From Pseudoduganella lutea (GTDB lineage Bacteria; Pseudomonadota; Gammaproteobacteria; Burkholderiales; Burkholderiaceae_D), in the NCBI RefSeq assembly GCF_004209755.1, contig NZ_CP035913.1, forward strand, positions 6,386,001 through 6,450,000: 64,000 bases of DNA. Reading direction: 5' to 3'. The notes under the pieces are model-generated. The model did no database searches and was not told the origin of the DNA. It saw only the letters and a list, made by a program, of their open reading frames with translations. Made by a program: the position numbers and the translations under genes. Within the stretch, counting starts at the first letter, position 1. Each line of letters starts with the position of its first letter. This document shows, piece by piece, positions 8,580-16,601 of the stretch.

Positions 8580-11137
8580 GCAGGGAGGATCGCCACCCGT
8601 TGAAAGCGCTGCCCAACCGGCTGCCACGTCCGCCGGAAGAACTGGAACGCCTGGAGGCGGTCTGGCGCACGCCGCAAGGCTGGCGCCTGCTCAAGTCCGT
8701 CAACAACACCACGATCGGCTTGCTGTACATCGGCACGTCGCTGCTGTTCTTCGTGCTGGCCGGGGTGCTGGGTCTGTTGATCCGCATGCAGCTGGCGGTG
8801 CCGGAAAACGACCTGCTCGGGCCCGGTACCTACAACCAGATCTTCACGATGCATGGCACCGTGATGATGTTCCTGTTCGCGATTCCCGTGGTCGAAGCGG
8901 TGGCCGTGTACCTGCTCCCCGGCATGCTGGGTGCGCGCGACCTGCCGTTTCCGCGGCTCTCCGCCTATGCCTACTGGGCGTACGCATTCGGCGGGCTGGG
9001 CTTCTTCTGCACGCTGTTCGTGGGGCTGGCGCCGGACGGCGGCTGGTTCATGTACCCGCCGTTGACAGGCAAGGCCTACTCGCCCGGGCTGAACGCCGAT
9101 TTCTGGCTGCTCGGCATCGGCTTCATCGAGATCTCGGCGATCGCCGGCGCCATCGAGCTGATCATCGGCATCCTCTTTACCCGCGCGCCCGGCATGACGC
9201 TGGCGCGCATGCCCGTCTACGCATGGGCGATGCTGGTGGTGGGCGTGATGATCGTGTTCGCTTTCCCGGCCGTGATCGGTGCCACCACGCTGCTGGAACT
9301 GGAGCGGGCATTCGACTGGCCATACTTCATCGCCGACCGGGGCGGCGACCCGATCCTGTGGCAGCACCTGTTCTGGTTCTTCGGCCACCCGGAGGTCTAC
9401 ATCATCTTCCTGCCCGCGGCAGGCATGGTGTCGACGATGATCCCGACGATCGCCGGCACCGCCCTGGTGGGGCGGCGCGCCGTGATCGTCGCGATGGTGG
9501 CGGTAGGCTTCTTCAGCTTCGGGCTGTGGGCACACCACATGTTTACGACGGGCCTGGGGCACCTGGAAGCAGGCTTCGCCTCGGCCGCCAGCATGGCCGT
9601 CGCCGTGCCGACGGCGATCCAGCTCTTTGCCTGGATCGGCACGCTGTGGAACGGCACCGCGCGGCACGGACGCCTGAAGATGTCGCCGCCGGCACTGTTC
9701 ATCCTCGGTTTCCTGTTCATCTTCGTGCTTGGCGGGCTGACCGGCGTGATGGTGGCCGTCGTGCCCTACGACTGGCAGGTGCACGACACCTACTTCATCG
9801 TCGCGCATTTCCATTACGTGCTGATCGGCGGGATGGTGTTCCCGCTGTTTGCCGCGCTGTGCTACTGGCTGCCGCTCGTCAACGGGCGCGCCGTGCCGGC
9901 GCGGGTGGCGCGCTGGTCGTTCGGGCTGATGTTCGGCGGCTTCAACCTGGCCTTCTTCCCGATGCACATCACCGGCCTGCTCGGCATGCCGCGCCGTGTC
10001 TACACGTATCCGTCCGGCTTGGGCTGGGAGCTGCTGAACATGCTGTCCACGGTCGGCGCCTTCATCTTCGCCGCCGGCGTCGCGCTGTTCTTCGGCGGCA
10101 TGGTGCGCGCACTGATGAAAAAGGAAAAGGATCCCGGCAACCCGTGGAACGCCGGCACGCTGGAATGGCTGCCGTCGGAATCCTATGCCACGCGCAGCAT
10201 CCCCCAGGTGGATTCGGCCGACCCGTTGTGGACCAACCCCGGCATCATGCGCGAAGTAGAGCAGGGCGCGCACTGGCTGCCCGGCACCGTCACCGGCAAG
10301 CGCGAGACGATCGTCACCTCGCCGGTCGGCGCCAGGCTGCGCTACCTGCTGGTGCTGCCGACGGACGGCTGGACGCCGTTCCTGTCGGCCGCCGGCACGG
10401 CCGGCTTCTTCCTGCTGCTGACGGCGGAGCAGACGATGGCGGCATGGATCTGCGGCATCGTCGCGATCGTCACGCTGCTGGCATGGCTGTGGGAGCAGGA
10501 CAGGCCCGCGCCTTGCCGCGAAGCCAAGGTCGGCGAGGATGCCGAGGGCAATGACGTCGTGCTGCCGGTCGGCGCCACCGGCGCCGCCAGCCATTCGTGG
10601 TGGGCGACGATCATCATGCTGATCGTTGACGCGGGTGTCTTCCTGTCCTTCCTGTTCACGTATGTGCACGTATCGATGCGGCTCGACGTGTGCCCGCCAC
10701 CCGGTGCCCGGCTGCCGGCCTGGTGGATGCAGGGCCTGTCGTTCGCGCTGCTGCTGGGGGGCGGCGCACTGCTGGCCCTGGCCCGGCGGCGGCCGCTGGC
10801 AGCGCGGCAGGGGGTGCTGCGCTGGCTGCTCGGGGTGGCGATCGTGCTGGTCACGGCCGGCTTCGTGCTGGAACTCGCGGGTCAGCTGCAAAGCGGGCTC
10901 ACTCCCACCAGCCATGCGTGGAGCGCGGCGGTTGCAGTGATGGTCGCCTACCAGGGCCTGCACGTGCTGCTGTGCGCCATCACCGGCATGTATGTCATCG
11001 CCCGTTCCTGGTGCCGTCACCTGACGCCGTACAGCCGCGGGTCGCTCGACAACACGGCGCTGATCTGGTACTACACCGTGCTGCAGGGTGCCGTCATCGG
11101 CATCGCGGTGCATGTCTGGCCGCGGCTGATGGGGTGA
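8576..11137 (+). CDS. ctaD: Cytochrome c oxidase subunit I fused to subunit III-like domain
   Basis: This 853-residue protein combines a heme-copper oxidase catalytic subunit (about 1-560) with a subunit III-like helical domain (about 610-853). Subunit I shows the heme ligand in FTMHGTVMMF, the CuB region WFFGHPEVYI with the Glu of A-type oxidases and the cross-linked His and Tyr, HHMF, and HFHYVL. The tail has five or more helices, including HSWWATIIMLIVDAGVFLSF and HVLLCAITGMYVIAR. The start at 8576 is chosen over an in-frame ATG at 8558 because it overlaps the previous stop (ATGA) and has GGAG upstream. The complex reduces oxygen to water and pumps protons. Confidence 0.93.
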   Translation: MSREDRHPLKALPNRLPRPPEELERLEAVWRTPQGWRLLKSVNNTTIGLLYIGTSLLFFVLAGVLGLLIRMQLAVPENDLLGPGTYNQIFTMHGTVMMFLFAIPVVEAVAVYLLPGMLGARDLPFPRLSAYAYWAYAFGGLGFFCTLFVGLAPDGGWFMYPPLTGKAYSPGLNADFWLLGIGFIEISAIAGAIELIIGILFTRAPGMTLARMPVYAWAMLVVGVMIVFAFPAVIGATTLLELERAFDWPYFIADRGGDPILWQHLFWFFGHPEVYIIFLPAAGMVSTMIPTIAGTALVGRRAVIVAMVAVGFFSFGLWAHHMFTTGLGHLEAGFASAASMAVAVPTAIQLFAWIGTLWNGTARHGRLKMSPPALFILGFLFIFVLGGLTGVMVAVVPYDWQVHDTYFIVAHFHYVLIGGMVFPLFAALCYWLPLVNGRAVPARVARWSFGLMFGGFNLAFFPMHITGLLGMPRRVYTYPSGLGWELLNMLSTVGAFIFAAGVALFFGGMVRALMKKEKDPGNPWNAGTLEWLPSESYATRSIPQVDSADPLWTNPGIMREVEQGAHWLPGTVTGKRETIVTSPVGARLRYLLVLPTDGWTPFLSAAGTAGFFLLLTAEQTMAAWICGIVAIVTLLAWLWEQDRPAPCREAKVGEDAEGNDVVLPVGATGAASHSWWATIIMLIVDAGVFLSFLFTYVHVSMRLDVCPPPGARLPAWWMQGLSFALLLGGGALLALARRRPLAARQGVLRWLLGVAIVLVTAGFVLELAGQLQSGLTPTSHAWSAAVAVMVAYQGLHVLLCAITGMYVIARSWCRHLTPYSRGSLDNTALIWYYTVLQGAVIGIAVHVWPRLMG

Positions 11138-11139
11138 AC

Positions 11140-11445
11140 ATGGGCGACCACTTCTTCCGCAAGCTGTGGCAGGGCACCGCGCCGCTGGTGCTGTGGGCCA
11201 GCCATTTCTTCTTCTGCTACCTGTACGCGGCCAGCGGCTGCCGGCGCGAGACGTGGGCCGTGCTGCTTGGTGCCACGCTGCTGGCGCTGGCCGGTGCCGG
11301 CTGGCTCGCGTGGAAGGCGTGGCGCGGAGGTGGGGAGGCGTCGCTCGGCGTGCTGCATATGGCACGCCTTGGCGGCGCCATCCTGGCGCTCGCCGCAATC
11401 GCGTGGAGTGCGATGCCGCTGCTGGTCTTCGGGCGCTGTGGCTGA
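11140..11445 (+). CDS. Small membrane protein of the oxidase operon
   Basis: This 101-residue protein begins two bases after the oxidase stop and has three predicted membrane helices: APLVLWASHFFFCYLYAAS, TWAVLLGATLLALAGAGWLA and GGAILALAAIAWSAMPLLVF. No metal or heme motif is obvious. Position and topology suggest an assembly factor or minor subunit of the caa3 oxidase. I do not recognise a named family. Confidence 0.7.
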   Translation: MGDHFFRKLWQGTAPLVLWASHFFFCYLYAASGCRRETWAVLLGATLLALAGAGWLAWKAWRGGGEASLGVLHMARLGGAILALAAIAWSAMPLLVFGRCG

Positions 11446-11469
11446 AGCTCCGTGGCTGGGCGATGCAGG

Positions 11470-11486
11470 CCGGCGCTCGGCGCCGG
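11470..11486. terminator. Hairpin between convergent genes
   Basis: CCGGCGC-TCG-GCGCCGG forms a 7-bp GC stem between the oxidase operon and the convergent DUF481 gene. It has no T tract, so termination is only inferred from position. Confidence 0.35.
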
Positions 11487-11493
11487 AGCGTGG

Positions 11494-12240
11494 TCAGAAC
11501 GAATAGACGAGTGTCAGCGATGTCTGCGTATCGGTGTTCTTCTTCTCGACCGGCACGTTCGAATCGTTGCGTGCACTGAAGGCAGCCTTCATCTGCATGG
11601 TGCCGTTGATCTTGGCTTGCAACGCCGTCTCGGCCACGGAATGCGTGTTCGACGTGCCCCGCTCGACGGCGACCGTCTGCGTGAACAGGGCCGCATCGCT
11701 GATCTGCCAGCGCATGTTCGCGGCGCCGCGCACGGTGACGCCATCTTCTTCCTCGCCGGTGGCGCGCACGCCGGAGAAATAGCCCGGGCCCAGTTCCACT
11801 TCGACGATCTTGTCGTCCGACTTCAGCAGCCGCTTGGCGCGGCCCACCGAGACCGATGAATAGCGCGAGTAGGCGCCGAACCGGTCATCGACGTGGGAAC
11901 CCAGCACGAACAGGCGCTCGCCTTCTTCCATCAGCTTGTAGGCGGCGCGGGCGGACAACGCGAAGCGCTCCGCCGAACGCACGTATTTCTTGTTGCCGTT
12001 GTTGGTCTGGGTCTGGTCTTCCTTGAAGAAGCCCGAGAGGATGTACTGGTTGCTCCAGTCCTCCAGCTCCTGCCGCGCATCGATCTTGCCGGTGACGGAA
12101 GTACCGGTCGTGTTGCCGGACGTGGTGATGGCGCCCAGTTCGGCGGACGTGTTCCAGGTGCGTTCTTCGATCGTGTCGGCGCCGAACGCTGCGCCATGCC
12201 CGAGGGCCATCGCGAGGATGAGGACAGAACGTAAAGTCAT
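11494..12240 (-). CDS. DUF481 family outer membrane beta-barrel protein
   Basis: The 248-residue product starts with a signal peptide (MTLRSVLILAMALGHGAAFGAD) and then alternates short amphipathic beta strands, ending in SLTLVYSF with the C-terminal Phe typical of outer membrane barrels. The NTSAELGAITTSGNTTGTSV segment is characteristic of DUF481/YdiY-like salt-induced outer membrane proteins; the function is not known in detail. The ATG at 12240 lacks a clear Shine-Dalgarno sequence but marks the beginning of the signal peptide. It is divergent from topoisomerase IB, with about 157 bases between them for both promoters. Confidence 0.85.
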   Translation of the reverse strand: MTLRSVLILAMALGHGAAFGADTIEERTWNTSAELGAITTSGNTTGTSVTGKIDARQELEDWSNQYILSGFFKEDQTQTNNGNKKYVRSAERFALSARAAYKLMEEGERLFVLGSHVDDRFGAYSRYSSVSVGRAKRLLKSDDKIVEVELGPGYFSGVRATGEEEDGVTVRGAANMRWQISDAALFTQTVAVERGTSNTHSVAETALQAKINGTMQMKAAFSARNDSNVPVEKKNTDTQTSLTLVYSF

Positions 12241-12397
12241 TGGCTGTCTGTGGCTCGTAAAACGGTGGGGACCCGCATTGTACCCCAGCTGTGCCTCCGC
12301 TGCCGCATGCACCATTGTAATAAAGGCACGGATGTTGCCTACCGTACGGAACGATGCGGCCCGTGCTGCCATAGTGCCTGCACATTGAGGAGTCGCG

Positions 12398-13552
12398 ATG
12401 AAACCCGAAGAACTGGTCACCGATCCCCCGCTGGCGGCGCGCGCGGCGGGGCTGCGCTATGTCAGCGACAGCAAGCCGGGCCTGTCCCGCATCGCCGCCG
12501 ATGGCGGTTTTCGCTATGTCGACGCGCACGGCGGCCCGGTCGACGACGACGCCACGCTGGCCCGCATCAAGGCATTGGCCATCCCGCCCGCATGGACCGA
12601 TGTGTGGATCTGCGCGCAGGCCAACGGGCACCTGCAGGCCACCGGCCGCGATGTGCGGGGGCGCAAGCAGTACCGCTACCACGCCCGCTGGCGCAGCGTG
12701 CGCGACGAAGTGAAATACGAGCGCATGATCGCGTTCGGCCAGGCGCTCCCAAGCATTCGCCAGGCGGTCGAGGCGGCACTGAAGCTGCCTGGCCTGCCGC
12801 GCGAAAAGGTGCTGGCCACCGTCGTCTACCTGCTCGAGCACACGATGATGCGTATCGGTAATGAGGAGTATGCCAAGGAAAACAAGTCGTTCGGCCTGAC
12901 GACGCTGCGCAACCGTCACGTGCGCATCGATGGCCGCGAAGTGGAATTCCGCTTCCGGGGCAAGAGCGGCGTTTTCCACGACGTGAAGGTGGCCGACCGC
13001 CGCCTTGCCCGCATCATCGAACGGATGCGCGACCTGCCGGGACAGGAACTGTTCCAGTACGTGGACGACGATGGCACGACCCATTCCATCGACTCGTCGG
13101 ACGTCAATGACTGGTTGCGCACCGTCACCGGGGAGGATTACACGGCAAAGGATTTCCGCACCTGGTCGGGCACCGTGCTGGCCGCGCTGGCCCTGCAGGC
13201 ATTCGAGAAATTCGATTCCGAAACGCAGGCCAAGAAAAACGTGGTCCGGGCCATCGAGTCGGTGGCAATGAAGCTCGGCAATACGCCATCCGTCTGCCGC
13301 AAGTGCTACGTGCATCCGGCCGTACTGGAAGCCTACATGGACGGCGCCGAACTGGCCGCGCTGCGCGCCCGCGCCGAGGAGGAGTTCAGCAAGGATCTGC
13401 ATGCGCTGCAGCCGGAGGAAGCGGCCGTGCTGGCGCTGCTGCAGGAACGGCTGGCGAAAGCGGCGAAGGATATCGAGACGGCTCAGGCGCGGAAAAAGGG
13501 CAGGCGCAGTGCGCCGAGAAAGGGCGCGCGGGTACTGGCCGTGGCTGCCTGA
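12398..13552 (+). CDS. DNA topoisomerase IB, bacterial type
   Basis: The 384-residue protein matches the poxvirus-like bacterial topoisomerase IB family, which relaxes supercoils by nicking one strand through a 3'-phosphotyrosyl link. Visible catalytic elements are MRIGNEEY, the GKSGVFHDV Lys loop, KDFRTWSGT, and the nucleophile in CRKCYVHP, Tyr304. The length is normal for the family. A strong GAGGAG at 12387-12392 supports the start. The C-terminal 30 residues are basic (KKGRRSAPRKGARV), suited to DNA contact. It appears to be a single-gene transcript. Confidence 0.93.
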   Translation: MKPEELVTDPPLAARAAGLRYVSDSKPGLSRIAADGGFRYVDAHGGPVDDDATLARIKALAIPPAWTDVWICAQANGHLQATGRDVRGRKQYRYHARWRSVRDEVKYERMIAFGQALPSIRQAVEAALKLPGLPREKVLATVVYLLEHTMMRIGNEEYAKENKSFGLTTLRNRHVRIDGREVEFRFRGKSGVFHDVKVADRRLARIIERMRDLPGQELFQYVDDDGTTHSIDSSDVNDWLRTVTGEDYTAKDFRTWSGTVLAALALQAFEKFDSETQAKKNVVRAIESVAMKLGNTPSVCRKCYVHPAVLEAYMDGAELAALRARAEEEFSKDLHALQPEEAAVLALLQERLAKAAKDIETAQARKKGRRSAPRKGARVLAVAA

Positions 13553-13583
13553 TCGGCCACCGCCCCGCCTGGCCACCGCCCGG

Positions 13584-14618
13584 TCACCGCTTCGCTTCAA
13601 ACGATTTCTTCAGTCCCTCGATGGCGAATCTCTGCGCATCGAGCGCTTTCGGCACCGCCGCGCCCATGCCGAAGAATTCGTGCGTCACGCCGTCGAACTC
13701 CCGGTAGTCGACCCTCACCCCATCCTTCTTCAGCCGCTCCGCATACGACGCGCCCTCGCTGGCCAGCGGATCGATCTCCGCCGTGATCACGGTGGCCGGC
13801 GGCAGTCCCTTCAGCGTGTCCGCCTTCAGCGGCAGCGCATGGGGGTGCTGCGGGTCCGCGCCATAGTGCTTGAAGAACCACTGCATCATGGCCTTGTTCA
13901 GCGGTTTTGCGTTGGCATTGCGCTGGTAGGAAGGGGTGCTCATGTCATCGCTCACGACCGGGTAGATCAGCAGCTGGTGCACGGGCGCCGTCACCCCCTT
14001 GTCGCGCGCCATCAGCGACACGACGGCCGCAAGGTTGCCGCCCGCGCTTTCGCCGGCGACCGCAATGCGGCCGGGATCGCCGCCCAGCTCGCCGGCGTGG
14101 GCCTGCACCCATTGCCACGCGGCGAAGGCGTCTTCCGGGGCGGCCGGGAACCTGTGCTCCGGCGCCTGGCGGTAGTCGACCGAGACGACGACCGCTTTCG
14201 CGCCGGCGGCGATCGCCCTGATCGACGGCTCATAGGTCCTGGTATCGGCAATCACAAAGCCGCCGCCGTGGAAGTACACGACGACGGGGAAGGGCCCCTT
14301 GCCGGGCGGCGTGTAGACGGCCAGCGGAATCCTGCCACCGGCACCTTCGATGTCCAGCTGCTTTACCGTCACGCCGTCCTTCTGCGCGGGCATCGCGTCG
14401 TCCTTCATCACCTTTGCCGCGGCATCCGCTGCGGTGGGCTGCCGGCGGGCTTCCTGCGGCGTGAGTGTCTCGACCGGTTTGCCACCCAGCGCGGCCAGCG
14501 CTTCGAGCACTCTCTGCATGCGCGGCTCCGCCTTCGGCGGTTCTGCGCTGTCGAGGGCAAAGGCGGTCGTGGTGGCGACCAGGGTGGCGATGGCCAGGGA
14601 CATGGCATGGATCTTCAT
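13584..14618 (-). CDS. Secreted alpha/beta hydrolase, hormone-sensitive lipase family
   Basis: This 344-residue esterase has a signal peptide (MKIHAMSLAIATLVATTTAFA), the oxyanion-hole motif YFHGGGFV, the nucleophile elbow GESAGGN, and the later catalytic Asp and His in AEIDPLASEG and GVTHEFFGM. These define family IV (HSL-like) carboxylesterases, acting on short acyl esters; the natural substrate is unknown. AGGAAA eight bases upstream supports the ATG at 14618 over a longer frame beginning at 14657. About 30 residues after the signal are Pro/Ala-rich and probably a linker. Confidence 0.9.
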   Translation of the reverse strand: MKIHAMSLAIATLVATTTAFALDSAEPPKAEPRMQRVLEALAALGGKPVETLTPQEARRQPTAADAAAKVMKDDAMPAQKDGVTVKQLDIEGAGGRIPLAVYTPPGKGPFPVVVYFHGGGFVIADTRTYEPSIRAIAAGAKAVVVSVDYRQAPEHRFPAAPEDAFAAWQWVQAHAGELGGDPGRIAVAGESAGGNLAAVVSLMARDKGVTAPVHQLLIYPVVSDDMSTPSYQRNANAKPLNKAMMQWFFKHYGADPQHPHALPLKADTLKGLPPATVITAEIDPLASEGASYAERLKKDGVRVDYREFDGVTHEFFGMGAAVPKALDAQRFAIEGLKKSFEAKR

Positions 14619-14864
14619 GGAGGTTTTCCTGTGTGCTTGTGTTGCCGCCAGCTTCATCGAGCTTGCCGATGCCCTCCGTGCGCCAGGTCACCCTGGAAAG
14701 GCCGCTCACCCGGCAACCGCGGCGGCATGTTCGCCACTGCACACATCAGCTGGCACACGGCACACGCGAGCAGCGATCCGACCGCGCCATGCGGCGTCCT
14801 CCTACGGCCGGCCATGCCTGACCGTGACAGAATCGGCGCACCGATAAATTGAATGGAGCACGTC

Positions 14865-15587
14865 ATGAAGATGAACTCTGCATTGATGGTGGCCGCCTTG
14901 CTGGCCGCCTCCGCCGCCACCGCGCAAACCGTCACCACGCCCGCCGCCGGCGGCCAGGTGAACACGGGCGTGAACACCGGTGTGAACTCGAGCGTCAATC
15001 GCGGCGCGGGACCTCTGCCGGCAACCACCCGCAGCGCGCCCGGCCCGGCGCCGGTGAACGGCGTCACGTCGCCCACGACCGGCACCATCGGGACCCCGGG
15101 CGTCACGGCACCGCTGGGGACGATCGGGAACACCACGAGCGGTGCCACGATGTCGCAGGGGCAGACCGGTTCGTCGGCCACGACGATCGGCCCGTCGAGC
15201 GTGCCCAATGTGACCGGCGCGCCGGGCACGATGAGTGCAACCGGCACGGTGAACCCGACGGGCACGCCGGCAGCCAGGACCGCGACCGGCACCGTCAACA
15301 GCGCCACCCCGGCCGGCACCAACCGCTCGGCCACCACACGCGGCACGCGGGGTTCGCAGGCGGGCGGTACCACGTCCGGCACTTCCGCCACGGGCGCCAC
15401 CGGCAGCGGCATGACCACCGGTACCAGCGGCACCACCACGGGCACGTCCGGCACCGCCACGGGTACATCCGGCACGACGACGGGTACATCCGGCACGACC
15501 ACGGGTACTTCGGGCACGACCGGCATGGGGACGGGCACGTCCGGCACCACGACCGGTACCTCCGGAACGGGCGGCACGACCCGGTGA
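14865..15587 (+). CDS. Secreted low-complexity Thr/Gly/Ser repeat protein
   Basis: The 240-residue protein has a signal peptide (MKMNSALMVAALLAASAATAQ) followed entirely by low-complexity sequence rich in Thr, Gly, Ser and Ala. The last third is a heptad repeat of consensus GTSGTTT, seven copies, the fifth interrupted by GMGT. No Cys, aromatic cluster or enzymatic motif is present. The start at 14865 is preferred over 14853 because GGAG at 14855-14858 is well placed for it. It could be an extracellular, possibly glycosylated, surface or matrix protein; that is a guess. The stop overlaps the GTG of the next gene, a disulfide flavoenzyme. Confidence 0.7.
   Translation: MKMNSALMVAALLAASAATAQTVTTPAAGGQVNTGVNTGVNSSVNRGAGPLPATTRSAPGPAPVNGVTSPTTGTIGTPGVTAPLGTIGNTTSGATMSQGQTGSSATTIGPSSVPNVTGAPGTMSATGTVNPTGTPAARTATGTVNSATPAGTNRSATTRGTRGSQAGGTTSGTSATGATGSGMTTGTSGTTTGTSGTATGTSGTTTGTSGTTTGTSGTTGMGTGTSGTTTGTSGTGGTTR
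15420..15587 (+). repeat. 21-bp tandem repeat array inside the GTSG gene
   Basis: Seven near-identical 21-base units (GGCACGTCCGGCACCACGAC and variants) encode GTSGTTT heptads. Third-codon differences among units show the array is not freshly duplicated. Such arrays change length easily by slippage in steps of seven residues, keeping frame. Confidence 0.85.
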
Positions 15588-16504
15588 GCGGCGCCAGGAC
15601 CTGCGAGGCGCTGGTGATCGGCGGTGGGCCCGGCGGGCTCACCGCTGCCGTCTACCTGCGCCGCTTCCGCCGCGACGTGATCGTTGCGGACAAGGGCCAC
15701 AGCCGCCTGTCGCTGATCCCAATCAGCCATAACTATCCCGGTTTTCCCGGCGGCGTGCCGGGCCATGAGCTGCTCGGTCGCCTGCGCCAGCAGCTCGACT
15801 GCTATGGCGGCACTGTCGACGATATCGAGATCACAGCGCTGGACAAGGAGGACGACGTGTTCGTCGCCCGCCACGACGGCGGTGAAATCCGCACGCCCGT
15901 CGTGGTGCTGGCGACCGGTGTCGCCGATGCCGGCCTGCCCGTCGAGGGCTGGGTGGATGCCGTGGCGGCGGGCGCGGTGCGCCTGTGCCCCGTGTGCGAC
16001 GGCTACGATATCCTTGACAAGCGCGTGGCGGTCGCCTCGCAGCCGTACAACCGCACCGGGCATGCATTGTTCATGCGTACGTTCTCATGCGACGTGACGC
16101 TGTTCGAGCGGGAAGCCGGCATGCCGCTGACGCCTGAAGAGGCCGAAAGACTGCGCGTTGCGGGCGTGCGCTACGTGGCTTCGCCGCTGAAGGGCGTGAC
16201 GCTGACGGATGCGATGGAGCCGGTGCTGCATACCGAGGATGGCGAAGACCACCGGTTCGACGTGTTTTATCCGATGCTGGGCGAAAAGGCCCGGTCCGGC
16301 CTGGCGCAGGGGCTCGGCGCGAAATGCGGCGAATGCGAGAAGGTGATCGTGGACGATCACCAGCGTACCACCGTACCGGGGCTGTATGCCGTCGGCGACG
16401 TGGTCCTTGGCCTGAACCAGATCAGCGTGGCGATCGGGCAGGCGGCAATCGCCGCCACGGCGATCCATAATGCCCTGCCCTGGCAATTCCGGCGGCGCGA
16501 ATAA
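15584..16504 (+). CDS. Thioredoxin-reductase-like FAD oxidoreductase lacking an NADPH motif
   Basis: The 306-residue protein begins with the FAD-binding LVIGGGPGGLTAAVYLRR, has a redox CxxC in RLCPVCDGYD near residue 135, and ends with the second FAD motif GLYAVGDVVLGLNQISVAIG, the layout of thioredoxin reductases. The segment after the CxxC, where GxGxxA should bind NADPH, reads VAVASQPYNRTGHALF and lacks it. Enzymes with this loss include ferredoxin- or flavin-linked thioredoxin reductases and FAD dithiol oxidases such as GliT and HlmI. The start is a GTG overlapping the previous stop (GTGA), so its translation is coupled to the repeat protein. Confidence 0.83.
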   Translation: MSGARTCEALVIGGGPGGLTAAVYLRRFRRDVIVADKGHSRLSLIPISHNYPGFPGGVPGHELLGRLRQQLDCYGGTVDDIEITALDKEDDVFVARHDGGEIRTPVVVLATGVADAGLPVEGWVDAVAAGAVRLCPVCDGYDILDKRVAVASQPYNRTGHALFMRTFSCDVTLFEREAGMPLTPEEAERLRVAGVRYVASPLKGVTLTDAMEPVLHTEDGEDHRFDVFYPMLGEKARSGLAQGLGAKCGECEKVIVDDHQRTTVPGLYAVGDVVLGLNQISVAIGQAAIAATAIHNALPWQFRRRE

Positions 16505-16539
16505 GGCACCGCGGACACTGCACGGTAACGTGCCAAAGA

Positions 16540-16564
16540 AAACGGCGGCCATTGGCCGCCGTTT
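16540..16564. terminator. Bidirectional intrinsic terminator
   Basis: AAACGGCGGCC and GGCCGCCGTTT form a perfect 11-bp stem around an ATT loop, between two convergent genes. A T-rich stretch follows on the plus side and A-rich sequence precedes it, so it works on paper in both directions. Confidence 0.8.
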
Positions 16565-16601
16565 CTGTTTCAAAAAGGGAGCGGGGCTCCCTTCCTGTTC
16601 C

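Noticed and set aside
8030..11398. A very long open frame on the minus strand opposite the oxidase genes
   Set aside because: It mirrors the GC-rich third positions of the real genes, is full of Arg, His and Gln without domains, and the plus strand encodes complete heme-copper oxidase motifs.
15420..15587. CRISPR-like array
   Set aside because: The units are in-frame codons with no unique spacers; it is a coding tandem repeat.
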